Assembly (NCBI GenBank): GCA_900547275.1
Contig: URGA01000077.1
Coordinates: 1-8,212 of the forward strand
Length of the DNA stretch: 8,212 nucleotides
Source: an uncultured Oscillospiraceae bacterium
GTDB taxonomy: Bacteria > Bacillota > Clostridia > Oscillospirales > Acutalibacteraceae
Direction: 5' to 3'
Every line of letters starts with the position of its first letter. The first letter of the stretch is position 1. Shown here piece by piece: positions 1-6,485 of this stretch. The notes under the pieces are model-generated. The model was not told where the DNA came from, did not search any database, and saw nothing but the letters and a program-made list of their open reading frames with translations. A program made the translations under genes and the position numbers.

Positions 1-204
1 AACGGACTTACCGGTCAGGCTACCGATATTGAGATTGCGACTAAGAACCTTTTACGCACAAAGAAACGTCTTAATGAGATCCTTGCTAAGAATACCGGCA
101 AAACTTATGAAGAAATTCTTCGTGACACTGACCGAGACAACAGCATGACCGCTCAGGAGGCCATGGAGTACGGCTTGGTTGACAAGGTTATTGAAAAAAG
201 ATAA
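1..204 (+). CDS. clpP: ATP-dependent Clp protease proteolytic subunit ClpP (3' end only)
   Basis: The window opens inside this gene; the last 67 codons and the TAA stop are present. ClpP is the serine peptidase barrel that degrades proteins unfolded by ClpX or other Clp ATPases in the cytoplasm. The visible part carries the family signature GQATDIEI (residues 5-12 of the fragment) and the C-terminal block [17 protein letters not shown]. In that block the Asp at fragment residue 46 (bases 136-138) matches the third member of the Ser-His-Asp triad; the Ser and His lie upstream of the window. The fragment ends normally for the family, so the gene is cut by the window edge and is not broken. It sits 59 bases upstream of clpX, its functional partner, with a hairpin in between. 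Confidence 0.96.
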   Translation, partial: NGLTGQATDIEIATKNLLRTKKRLNEILAKNTGKTYEEILRDTDRDNSMTAQEAMEYGLVDKVIEKR

Positions 205-216
205 AACCACAAAAAA

Positions 217-237
217 GGGCGGATATTATATCCGCCC
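217..237 (+). terminator. Perfect hairpin between clpP and clpX (attenuator or reverse-strand terminator)
   Basis: A 9-bp perfect stem GGGCGGATA/TATCCGCCC encloses a TTA loop. On the + strand it is followed by ATAATATTCTGTTT, which is a poor U-tract, while six A residues (211-216) precede it. Read on the minus strand the hairpin is therefore followed by TTTTTT and looks like a good intrinsic terminator. For clpP transcription it may act as a partial terminator, an mRNA 3'-end stabiliser, or a processing boundary that sets the clpP:clpX ratio. I see no promoter between it and clpX, so some read-through is expected. Confidence 0.65.
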
Positions 238-263
238 ATAATATTCTGTTTAGAGGTGTTTAG

Positions 264-1553
264 ATGGCACGCGACGATAATTATAACCAGATGACCAGAT
301 GCTCTTTCTGCGGAAAGTCTGAGGCAATGGTGCACAAACTGATTGAGGGTCCGGGTGTATTCATCTGTGATGAATGTATCCGTCTCTGCAACGATTTAAT
401 TAAAGAATCAGACAGAAGAGCCCCCTCATCATCTCACACACGTGAGAGTTCAGACACCGTTTTGCCGAAGCCTGCAGAAATTAAGGCTAAACTTGACGAA
501 TATGTAATCGGTCAGGATGACGCTAAAGTAGCACTGTCAGTTGCCGTTTACAACCACTACAAGCGCATATTCAGCCAGAGCAAGGGCGATGTTGAACTCC
601 AGAAAAGCAATATTTTGCTTCTCGGTCCTACAGGCGTAGGTAAAACTATGCTTGCCCAGACACTGGCTAAAATACTCAACGTTCCTTTTGCAATCGCAGA
701 CGCTACAACATTGACAGAAGCTGGATATGTGGGCGAGGACGTTGAAAATATTCTTCTTCGCCTTATTCAGGCGGCTGATTTTGACGTTGAAAAAGCTGAG
801 CGCGGCATAATTTATGTTGATGAAATCGATAAAATCAGCAGAAAGAGCGAAAACCGCTCAATTACCCGTGACGTCAGCGGCGAAGGCGTTCAGCAGGCAC
901 TGCTTAAAATTCTTGAGGGCACTGTTTCAAATGTTCCGCCCGGAGGCGGACGTAAGCATCCCCAGCAGGAATTTATCCAGATTGATACAACAAATATCCT
1001 GTTTATCTGCGGCGGTGCTTTTGACGGAATTGAGAAGATAATTGACAAGCGAATCGGCGGTAAGTCGATGGGATTTGGCGCTGATATCAATTCTGAAAAG
1101 GTTGATAAAGATAAAGTGCTAAAGCAGGTAGTTCAGCACGATTTGGTAAAATACGGCCTTATTCCGGAACTTATCGGCAGAATTCCTGTTGTGACTGTTC
1201 TCGACAATCTCGATAAGGACGCTCTTATCCGTATTATGACTGAACCGAAAAATTCAATCGTTAAGCAGTATGTTCGTCTCTTTGAGATGGACGACGTTCA
1301 GCTTGAGTTTAAGGATGAAGCACTTGAGGCTATCGCAGACGTGACCCTTGAAAGAAAGACGGGCGCCCGCGGATTGAGAAGTGTGTTTGAAAAAATCCTT
1401 ACAGATCTCATGTTTGAAGTGCCCAGCGACGGAACAATCGAGAAAGTTATTATCACTGCTGATACAGTTAAAAACGGCGCTGAACCAATCGTTCTTAAAA
1501 ATCCGAAAAAGGAGACAAAGAGCCTGACGGCGTCGTCGCTCAAAAACGCATAA
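264..1553 (+). CDS. clpX: ATP-dependent Clp protease ATP-binding subunit ClpX
   Basis: This is a 429-aa AAA+ unfoldase, full length for the family. It recognises tagged proteins, unfolds them and feeds them to ClpP in the cytoplasm. The N-terminal zinc-binding domain shows Cys13, Cys16, Cys35 and Cys38. The AAA+ core has Walker A GPTGVGKT (121-128), the pore-1 loop GYVG (154-157), Walker B IIYVDEID (182-189, Glu187 catalytic) and the RKH loop (230-232). The ClpP-docking loop reads MGFGA, a variant of the usual IGF/LGF tripeptide. The sensor-2 block GARGLRS lies near the C terminus. The ATG at 264 is supported by GAGGTG (253-258) with a 5-base gap, and the protein begins where ClpX proteins usually do. 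No separate promoter is visible, so it is probably co-transcribed with clpP. A strong terminator follows. Confidence 0.99.
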   Translation: MARDDNYNQMTRCSFCGKSEAMVHKLIEGPGVFICDECIRLCNDLIKESDRRAPSSSHTRESSDTVLPKPAEIKAKLDEYVIGQDDAKVALSVAVYNHYKRIFSQSKGDVELQKSNILLLGPTGVGKTMLAQTLAKILNVPFAIADATTLTEAGYVGEDVENILLRLIQAADFDVEKAERGIIYVDEIDKISRKSENRSITRDVSGEGVQQALLKILEGTVSNVPPGGGRKHPQQEFIQIDTTNILFICGGAFDGIEKIIDKRIGGKSMGFGADINSEKVDKDKVLKQVVQHDLVKYGLIPELIGRIPVVTVLDNLDKDALIRIMTEPKNSIVKQYVRLFEMDDVQLEFKDEALEAIADVTLERKTGARGLRSVFEKILTDLMFEVPSDGTIEKVIITADTVKNGAEPIVLKNPKKETKSLTASSLKNA

Positions 1554-1557
1554 ATAT

Positions 1558-1609
1558 AAAAGGCACACGTTTTGGAAATTTCCAATGCGTGTGCTTTTGG
1601 TTTATTTTT
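1558..1609 (+). terminator. Intrinsic terminator after clpX
   Basis: A long stem starts 10 bases after the clpX stop. GCACACG (1563-1569) pairs with CGTGTGC (1588-1594). After a T-G wobble and a T-T mismatch the stem continues through the palindrome TTGGAAATTTCCAA. A T-rich tail, TTTTGGTTTATTTTT, follows immediately. The A-run before the stem (1557-1561) can extend pairing with the T-run. This ends the clpP-clpX unit and separates it from lon. Confidence 0.85.
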
Positions 1610-1633
1610 AATGCTCTGTTATATTCTGTGAAT

Positions 1634-1662
1634 TTGATTTTGCTGTTGCCTTTTTATATAAT
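1634..1662 (+). promoter_or_regulatory. Candidate sigma-A promoter P1 of lon
   Basis: TTGATT (1634-1639) and TATAAT (1657-1662) are separated by exactly 17 bases. The -10 is a perfect match and the -35 matches 4 of 6 consensus positions. It lies after the clpX terminator and about 90 bases before the lon start codon. It overlaps a second candidate promoter shifted 12 bases downstream. I saw no CIRCE inverted repeat and no CtsR-type GGTCAAA repeats near it, so classical Firmicute heat-shock control is not evident. Confidence 0.6.
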
Positions 1663-1674
1663 TTATTATATAAT
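1646..1674 (+). promoter_or_regulatory. Candidate sigma-A promoter P2 of lon
   Basis: TTGCCT (1646-1651) and TATAAT (1669-1674) are also separated by exactly 17 bases, giving a second promoter in tandem with P1. Transcription from P2 would begin near 1681, at the base of a predicted stem-loop in the lon leader. The region is very A+T rich, so one of the two TATAAT boxes could be chance. Confidence 0.6.
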
Positions 1675-1680
1675 TGCAAG

Positions 1681-1719
1681 AAGTAAAAGTATTTTGCCGT
1701 TTATCGGCCTTGTTTACTT
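1681..1719 (+). promoter_or_regulatory. Foldable leader of the lon mRNA (nested stem-loop)
   Basis: AAGTAAA (1681-1687) is the reverse complement of TTTACTT (1713-1719). Inside it, GCCG (1696-1699) pairs with CGGC (1705-1708) around a TTTAT loop. The two stems are joined by an asymmetric internal loop of 8 and 4 bases. The outer stem is A+T rich and would be marginal at growth temperature. If transcription starts from P2 the structure lies at the very 5' end of the mRNA. It ends about 20 bases before the Shine-Dalgarno, so it does not directly hide it. The pairing is seen; any regulatory role is inference. Confidence 0.4.
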
Positions 1720-1738
1720 GAATTTATCTGAAGATTGC

Positions 1739-1742
1739 AGGT
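1739..1742 (+). promoter_or_regulatory. Weak Shine-Dalgarno deciding the lon start
   Basis: AGGT lies 7 bases upstream of the ATG at 1750, a usable but weak ribosome binding site. The only in-frame alternative start is TTG at 1735, five codons earlier. It has just GAAG directly abutting it, too close to serve as a ribosome binding site. This favours ATG 1750. Confidence 0.55.
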
Positions 1743-1749
1743 TTATTAT

Positions 1750-4167
1750 ATGGAAGATTACATTTTGAATGATGACCAGCTTGAACTGCCGGTCATTCCT
1801 TTGAGGGGACTTGTTGTTTTCCCCGACATGGTGCTCCATTTTGACGTCGGGCGCAAAAAAAGCGTTGCGGCGCTGAAAAGTGCTATGGGCACCAACCAAA
1901 AAATATTTATAGTGTCCCAAAAGGATGCCTCTGTTGACGATCCGGGTCTTGAGGATATGTTTGAAATAGGCGTTGTCTGCACTATACGCCAGATGATAAA
2001 AATTCCCGGAAGCGACAACCTCAGGGTAGTTGTTGAAGGCAATCAGCGCGCCGCTCTTATGGCTTTGACCAGAGTAAAACCGTTCCTCAGCTGCGTTGTT
2101 GACCTTCTTGAGGATACGCCGTGCAGCGTTTCTTCCGACGAGGAACATGCCTATCAGCGTGCCGTTAAAAAAGAATTTGAAAATTACGCCGAAATGGTGC
2201 CGAAAATCAGCAGTGAGGTTATAAGCAAGGTCATTTCTCTTAAAGACAGCGGAGAAATGGCAGATTTCATCTGCTCAAATACTTTTTTTGAATATACGGA
2301 CAAACAGCAGATACTTTCCTGTCTTTCGCCAATAGAGCGTTTGAGAAAACTTCTTGTTCTCCTTAAAAAGGAAAACAGCACTTTGCAGATTGAAAACGAG
2401 ATACACGAAAAAGTACAGGAAGAGATAGATAAAAACCAGCGTGAATATTACCTTCGCGAAGAGATGAGGGTGATTTCCGAAACGCTGGGAGACAGCGACA
2501 ATCCTGCCGATGAAGCAGACCGTTACCGCGAAAGAATTGAAAAGTCCGGCTGCAGCAGCGAAGTTGCGGAGCATTTGCTCAAAGAATGCGACAAACTTAT
2601 GAAAATGCCTCAGGGCTCCCACGAAGCAACCGTTGTTCGGAACTATCTTGATAAATGTCTTGAACTTCCCTTCGGAGTATATACAAAGGACAGCGTAAAT
2701 CTCCAGAACGCGAGAAAAATCCTTGATAAAGACCACTACGGTCTCGAAAAAGTTAAGGACAGAATAGTAGAGTCTCTGGCTGTTCTTCGGCGTAATCCGT
2801 CATTTTCCGGCCAGATAATTTGCCTTGTGGGTCCTCCCGGTGTAGGTAAAACGTCAATTGTAAAATCACTTGCTAAGGCAATGAACCGTAAATATGTCCG
2901 TGTAGCGCTGGGCGGTGTTCACGACGAGGCGGAAATCAGAGGCCACAGAAAAACGTATATCGGCGCAATGCCGGGTCGTATTATTGAAGCTATTATAAAA
3001 AGCGGTTCATTTAATCCAATCGTTTTGCTCGATGAGATAGATAAGATAGGAAACGACTATAAAGGGGATCCGTCGTCAGCTCTGCTCGAAGCCCTTGACC
3101 CGGAGCAGAACAGCACGTTCACCGACCATTACATAGAATTCCCGGTTGACCTTTCAAAGGTTCTGTTTATCACTACGGCAAATGATGCTTCCACAATTTC
3201 AGCGCCTCTCTATGACCGAATGGAGGTCATTGAACTTACTTCATATACAGCGGTGGAGAAATTCCATATCGCGAAATCTCACCTTGTAAAGAAAGAAATG
3301 CAAAAGCATGCTCTCAGCGGCAGAGAATTCCGTATATCGGATGACGCCATAGATGAGATGATTGAACATTATACCCGTGAGGCGGGTGTTCGTCAGCTGG
3401 AAAAGACTATCGGCACACTTTGCAGAAAAGCTACCGTTGCTCTTGAGAGCGGCTGTAAATCTTTCAGAGTAACAAAGAAAAACATTTCAGAATACCTGGG
3501 AGTTCCTAAGTATTCGGACGATATTATTCCCAAGGAAAATCTTATCGGAACCGTAAACGGCCTTGCGTGGACATCCGTAGGCGGAACTATGCTTCCCATA
3601 GAAGTATCTGTGTTTGACGGAACAGGTAAGATTGAAATTACAGGTAATCTCGGCGACGTAATGACGGAAAGCGCCAAAACAGCTGTTGGTTATATCCGCT
3701 CAAGAGTAGATGATTACGGCGTTCAAAGTGATTTTTACAAAACAAAGGATATTCATATCCATGCGCCTGAGGCGGCAATTCCAAAGGACGGTCCTTCTGC
3801 CGGTCTTGCAATTACCACCGCATTGTTAAGCGAACTTTGCCAAATTCCCATCCGCTGTGATGTTGCAATGACAGGCGAGATAAGCCTTAAAGGCAGGGCT
3901 CTGCCCATAGGTGGGCTCAAAGAGAAGAGTATGGCGGCTTATAAGGCTGGCTGTACAACTGTAATAATACCTAAGGACAACGAAAAAGATCTCCAGGAAA
4001 TTTCTGATGAAGTCAAATGCGGTGTGAAATTTGTTACCGCTGAAAAATTTGACGACATAATTCCTGTTGCGCTTGTTTCCGCTCCCACTCCGTCGTCTAA
4101 GAAAAACGACGCAAAGCACCGTATACCTTCAGGCAGTTCATGCGAAGGTACGGCTGTTGCACAGTAG
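1750..4167 (+). CDS. lon: ATP-dependent endopeptidase Lon (LonA type)
   Basis: This is an 805-aa cytoplasmic AAA+ protease that degrades misfolded and regulatory proteins, within the usual LonA length. The N-terminal substrate-binding domain begins LPVIPLRGLVVFP (13-25) and is followed by a charged helical region. The ATPase has Walker A GPPGVGKT (361-368), the pore loop YIGAMPGR (403-410) and Walker B PIVLLDEID (423-431). The peptidase domain has the catalytic Ser683 in PKDGPSAG and Lys726 in GGLKEK. Their 43-residue spacing equals that of the Ser/Lys dyad in E. coli Lon. There is no membrane segment, so it is not LonB. The last 28 residues form a polar, probably disordered tail (778-805). 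A TTG at 1735 would add five residues but has no proper ribosome binding site. It heads a unit with ysxC and lysA; its stop codon overlaps the ysxC Shine-Dalgarno. Confidence 0.98.
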   Translation: MEDYILNDDQLELPVIPLRGLVVFPDMVLHFDVGRKKSVAALKSAMGTNQKIFIVSQKDASVDDPGLEDMFEIGVVCTIRQMIKIPGSDNLRVVVEGNQRAALMALTRVKPFLSCVVDLLEDTPCSVSSDEEHAYQRAVKKEFENYAEMVPKISSEVISKVISLKDSGEMADFICSNTFFEYTDKQQILSCLSPIERLRKLLVLLKKENSTLQIENEIHEKVQEEIDKNQREYYLREEMRVISETLGDSDNPADEADRYRERIEKSGCSSEVAEHLLKECDKLMKMPQGSHEATVVRNYLDKCLELPFGVYTKDSVNLQNARKILDKDHYGLEKVKDRIVESLAVLRRNPSFSGQIICLVGPPGVGKTSIVKSLAKAMNRKYVRVALGGVHDEAEIRGHRKTYIGAMPGRIIEAIIKSGSFNPIVLLDEIDKIGNDYKGDPSSALLEALDPEQNSTFTDHYIEFPVDLSKVLFITTANDASTISAPLYDRMEVIELTSYTAVEKFHIAKSHLVKKEMQKHALSGREFRISDDAIDEMIEHYTREAGVRQLEKTIGTLCRKATVALESGCKSFRVTKKNISEYLGVPKYSDDIIPKENLIGTVNGLAWTSVGGTMLPIEVSVFDGTGKIEITGNLGDVMTESAKTAVGYIRSRVDDYGVQSDFYKTKDIHIHAPEAAIPKDGPSAGLAITTALLSELCQIPIRCDVAMTGEISLKGRALPIGGLKEKSMAAYKAGCTTVIIPKDNEKDLQEISDEVKCGVKFVTAEKFDDIIPVALVSAPTPSSKKNDAKHRIPSGSSCEGTAVAQ

Positions 4168-4171
4168 GTGA
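4166..4171 (+). promoter_or_regulatory. Shine-Dalgarno of ysxC overlapping the lon stop codon
   Basis: AGGTGA shares its first two bases with the lon stop TAG (4165-4167) and stands 4 bases before the ATG at 4176. It fixes the ysxC start at 4176 rather than at an in-frame ATG at 4140 inside lon. The arrangement suggests translational coupling of ysxC to lon. Confidence 0.75.
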
Positions 4172-4175
4172 AAGC

Positions 4176-4757
4176 ATGAATTATCAACTTGCAAAATTTG
4201 AAAAAGCTTACGGCATTTCCGCTCAGCTTCCTAAGTCTGACTGTCCGGAAATTGCCTTTGCCGGCCGCTCAAACGTTGGCAAAAGCTCGCTTCTTAACAA
4301 GCTGTTTAACAGAAAAGCTTTGGCGAGAGTAAGTTCTGTTCCCGGAAAGACGATAACGATAAATTTCTACGATGTAGATGGCGTAAAATTTGTTGACCTG
4401 CCGGGTTACGGTTATGCCAAGATCTCCAGAGACGAGAAGAAGCGCTTTGGCGAGCTTATGGAAGGTTACTTCAGAAGCGACAGAAATCTCAAACTTGTAG
4501 TTTTGCTGGTGGATATACGCCATAAACCATCTGCCGACGACTACGGGATGATTGAATTTTTACAGCACTATGGATTTAATTTTGCCGTTGTGCTGACAAA
4601 GTCGGACAAGCTGAAACCCACTCAGTATAAGAAAAGACTTGAAGAAATTAAAGAGGAACTTCCCAATATAGGTGATGTCAGCGTTATTCCGTTTTCAGCG
4701 GTTAACGGTTCCGGCGTTGAAGAACTTAAACAGCTTATCGAAAGCTGTGCTCAATGA
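4176..4757 (+). CDS. ysxC: Ribosome biogenesis GTP-binding protein YsxC/EngB (YihA)
   Basis: This 193-aa GTPase matches the usual EngB/YsxC length. The family is needed for assembly of the large ribosomal subunit and is essential in several bacteria. The G motifs are in order: G1 GRSNVGKS (30-37), a switch I threonine in the block KTITINF, G3 DLPGYG (74-79), G4 TKSD (141-144) and G5 with Ser174-Ala175 in FSAVNGSG. DLPGYGYAK is a signature of this subfamily. The start at 4176 places G1 at the expected distance from the N terminus. A start at 4140 would overlap lon by 28 bases and add 12 residues unlike the family. Lon followed by ysxC is also the order in Bacillus subtilis, which supports both calls. 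The gene is 25 bases upstream of lysA with no terminator between. Confidence 0.97.
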   Translation: MNYQLAKFEKAYGISAQLPKSDCPEIAFAGRSNVGKSSLLNKLFNRKALARVSSVPGKTITINFYDVDGVKFVDLPGYGYAKISRDEKKRFGELMEGYFRSDRNLKLVVLLVDIRHKPSADDYGMIEFLQHYGFNFAVVLTKSDKLKPTQYKKRLEEIKEELPNIGDVSVIPFSAVNGSGVEELKQLIESCAQ

Positions 4758-4782
4758 TATATAAATCCTGAGGAGAAAAATA

Positions 4783-6057
4783 ATGAACAAGAAACCATTT
4801 GTAACACTTGAAAAAGTAAAGGAAATTGCAGAAACTTACCCAACTCCATTTCATCTTTATGACGAAGCGGGAATTCGCAAAAACGTTGAAGATCTGAAAA
4901 AGGCGTTTGCGTGGAATAAGGGATATAAGGAATATTTCGCTGTAAAAGCAACTCCAAACCCGTTTCTCATTAACATTCTGCGTGAATACGGCTGCGGTTG
5001 TGACTGCTCATCAAAAACAGAACTCATGCTTTCAAAGGCAATCGGCGCAGTGGGAGACGACATTATGTTTTCTTCCAACGACACGCCGCTTGATGAGTTT
5101 AAATACTGCAACGATCTGGGCGGAATTATCAATCTTGACGATATTACCCATATTGAAGCTGTTGAGAAAGCCTGCGGCAAACTGCCTAAAAAAATGAGCT
5201 GCCGTTATAATCCCGGCGGAATGTTCAAAATTTCAAATGATATTATGGACAACCCCGGCGACGCTAAGTACGGAATGACTACTCCTCAGCTCTTTGAAGC
5301 ATATGCAGAGTTGAAGAAGAAAGGTGTAGAGGAGTTTGGACTTCATGCCTTCCTTTGCTCAAACACTGTTACAAACGAGTACTATCCTATGCTTGCAAAA
5401 GTTCTCTTTGAAATAGCCGTTGAAATTTATAAAAAGGTCGGCGTTAAGATTTCCTTTATCAATCTTTCCGGTGGTATCGGTATTCCTTATCGTCCTGACC
5501 AGGAACCAAACGACATTTTCGCAATCGGCGAGGGTGTTCATAAGGTTTATGATGAGGTGCTTGCCGCAAACGGAATGGGCGACGTTGCTATCTACACAGA
5601 ACTGGGCAGATATATGATGGGTCCCTACGGCGGCCTTGTTACAAAAGCTATTAACGAAAAGCATACTCATAAGGAATATATCGGTGTTGATGCCTGCGCA
5701 GTAAATCTTATGCGCCCGGCAATTTATGGCGCGTACCACCACATTACTGTGCTGGGCAAGGAAGACGAAGAGTGCGACTGCAAATATGACGTAACAGGTT
5801 CTCTTTGCGAAAACTGCGACAAGTTTGCTATTGACAGAATGCTTCCTAAGATTGAAAAGGGAGATTATCTCTTTATTCATGACGCCGGTGCCCACGGCTT
5901 CTCAATGGGTTATAATTATAACGGCAAACTTAAGAGCGCAGAAATTCTCCTCAAAGAAGACGGCTCGTTTAAAATGATAAGACGTGCCGAAACTCCTAAG
6001 GATTATTTCGCTACTTTTGACTGCTTTGATTTCTATAACGATTTAATCAGTGAATAA
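4783..6057 (+). CDS. lysA: Diaminopimelate decarboxylase (divergent, clostridial type)
   Basis: This 424-aa PLP enzyme has the fold-type III decarboxylase layout and probably converts meso-diaminopimelate to lysine plus CO2 in the cytoplasm. The barrel domain carries the PLP lysine Lys55 in YFAVKATPNP, His188, the glycine-rich phosphate loop SGGIGI (229-234) and Glu273 in ELGR, where the family normally reads EPGR. The C-terminal domain has LMRPAIYGAYHH, the active-site Cys342 in CENCD (usually CESGD) and HDAGAHGFSMGYNYN (usually GAYGFSM..YN). Extra cysteines (331, 333, 345) surround Cys342, and Cys71/73/75 cluster earlier. The start ATG has a strong AGGAG (4771-4775) 7 bases upstream. It follows ysxC closely and ends at a terminator. 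The motif changes leave some doubt about substrate: a related amino-acid or polyamine decarboxylase is possible, but the LMRPA.YGAYH block points to diaminopimelate. Confidence 0.85.
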   Translation: MNKKPFVTLEKVKEIAETYPTPFHLYDEAGIRKNVEDLKKAFAWNKGYKEYFAVKATPNPFLINILREYGCGCDCSSKTELMLSKAIGAVGDDIMFSSNDTPLDEFKYCNDLGGIINLDDITHIEAVEKACGKLPKKMSCRYNPGGMFKISNDIMDNPGDAKYGMTTPQLFEAYAELKKKGVEEFGLHAFLCSNTVTNEYYPMLAKVLFEIAVEIYKKVGVKISFINLSGGIGIPYRPDQEPNDIFAIGEGVHKVYDEVLAANGMGDVAIYTELGRYMMGPYGGLVTKAINEKHTHKEYIGVDACAVNLMRPAIYGAYHHITVLGKEDEECDCKYDVTGSLCENCDKFAIDRMLPKIEKGDYLFIHDAGAHGFSMGYNYNGKLKSAEILLKEDGSFKMIRRAETPKDYFATFDCFDFYNDLISE

Positions 6058-6062
6058 AATGT

Positions 6063-6092
6063 AAATTCCGGGCTTTTATGCCCGGAATTTTT
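6063..6092 (+). terminator. Intrinsic terminator after lysA
   Basis: An 11-bp perfect stem AAATTCCGGGC (6063-6073)/GCCCGGAATTT (6080-6090) encloses a TTTTAT loop and runs into TTTTT (6088-6092). It starts 5 bases after the lysA stop. This is a textbook Rho-independent terminator. The A-T base of the stem means it may also work weakly in reverse. It closes the lon-ysxC-lysA unit. Confidence 0.93.
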
Positions 6093-6112
6093 AATGCTTT
6101 TACATTTTGTTC

Positions 6113-6141
6113 TTTACTATCACGCACTGCTGTGCTAAAAT
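6113..6141 (+). promoter_or_regulatory. Extended -10 sigma-A promoter of the yerC operon
   Basis: TTTACT (6113-6118) is followed after 17 bases by TAAAAT (6136-6141), which is preceded by TGC and so forms an extended -10 (TGnTAAAAT). Transcription would start near 6148, giving a leader of about 35 bases. It lies just after the lysA terminator and has no competing gene nearby. Confidence 0.75.
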
Positions 6142-6182
6142 ATTGTTACTGATTATTTATCTGTTTACGGAGGTTCATAAAT

Positions 6183-6485
6183 ATGGGACTTAATATACAC
6201 AATAAAAATCTTGACTTTCTTTTTAAGGCTGTTCTTGCTCTTGAGACTGTTGATGAGTGCTATGACTTCTTTGAGGATCTGTGCACCGTTCAGGAGTTAA
6301 ACGCAATCAGCCAGCGCATAGTTGTAGCAAAGATGCTTTCGGAAAAATGCGTTTATACAGACATCGTCAATGAGACCGGAGCTTCCACTGCAACGATTAG
6401 CCGCGTTAACCGTTCACTTCAGTATGGCTGTGACGGCTACGACAAGATTTTTGAAAGAATTAGACAGCAGGAAAGCGATGAGTAA
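6183..6485 (+). CDS. yerC: TrpR-like transcriptional regulator, YerC/YecD family
   Basis: This 100-aa all-helical protein matches the YerC/YecD family, which shares the TrpR DNA-binding fold. The segment VQELNAISQRIVVAKML corresponds to the conserved helix of the fold. The block from Val57 to Leu79 (VYTDIVNETGASTATISRVNRSL) is the helix-turn-helix, with the typical TGAS.ATISR.NR recognition helix. Proteins of this size bind DNA as dimers. Whether YerC senses tryptophan or any ligand is not established. GGAGGT (6169-6174) stands 8 bases before the ATG. It is the first gene of an operon; the methyltransferase start codon lies inside its last codons, so the two are translationally coupled. Its own promoter could be an autoregulatory target, but I saw no clear operator palindrome there. 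Confidence 0.93.
   Translation: MGLNIHNKNLDFLFKAVLALETVDECYDFFEDLCTVQELNAISQRIVVAKMLSEKCVYTDIVNETGASTATISRVNRSLQYGCDGYDKIFERIRQQESDE

Noticed and set aside
205..263. Separate clpX promoter
   Set aside because: TATTAT and CATAAT occur in or near the hairpin, but nothing resembling a -35 lies 16-18 bases upstream of either.
1610..1749. CIRCE or CtsR heat-shock operator upstream of lon
   Set aside because: I looked for TTAGCACTC/GAGTGCTAA and GGTCAAA repeats and found neither.
1714..2148. 144-codon minus-strand open frame across the lon start
   Set aside because: The frame is antisense to the conserved Lon N-terminal domain and shows no recognisable protein features.
5359..5895. 178-codon open frame on the minus strand inside lysA
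   Set aside because: It lies wholly antisense to a gene with clear family motifs, its translation has no recognisable domain, and no ribosome binding site or promoter supports it.
6370..6477. Upstream extension of the methyltransferase inside yerC
   Set aside because: The extra residues are an out-of-frame reading of yerC and unlike a methyltransferase; the ATG at 6478 has its own ribosome binding site and starts with a family-like N terminus.
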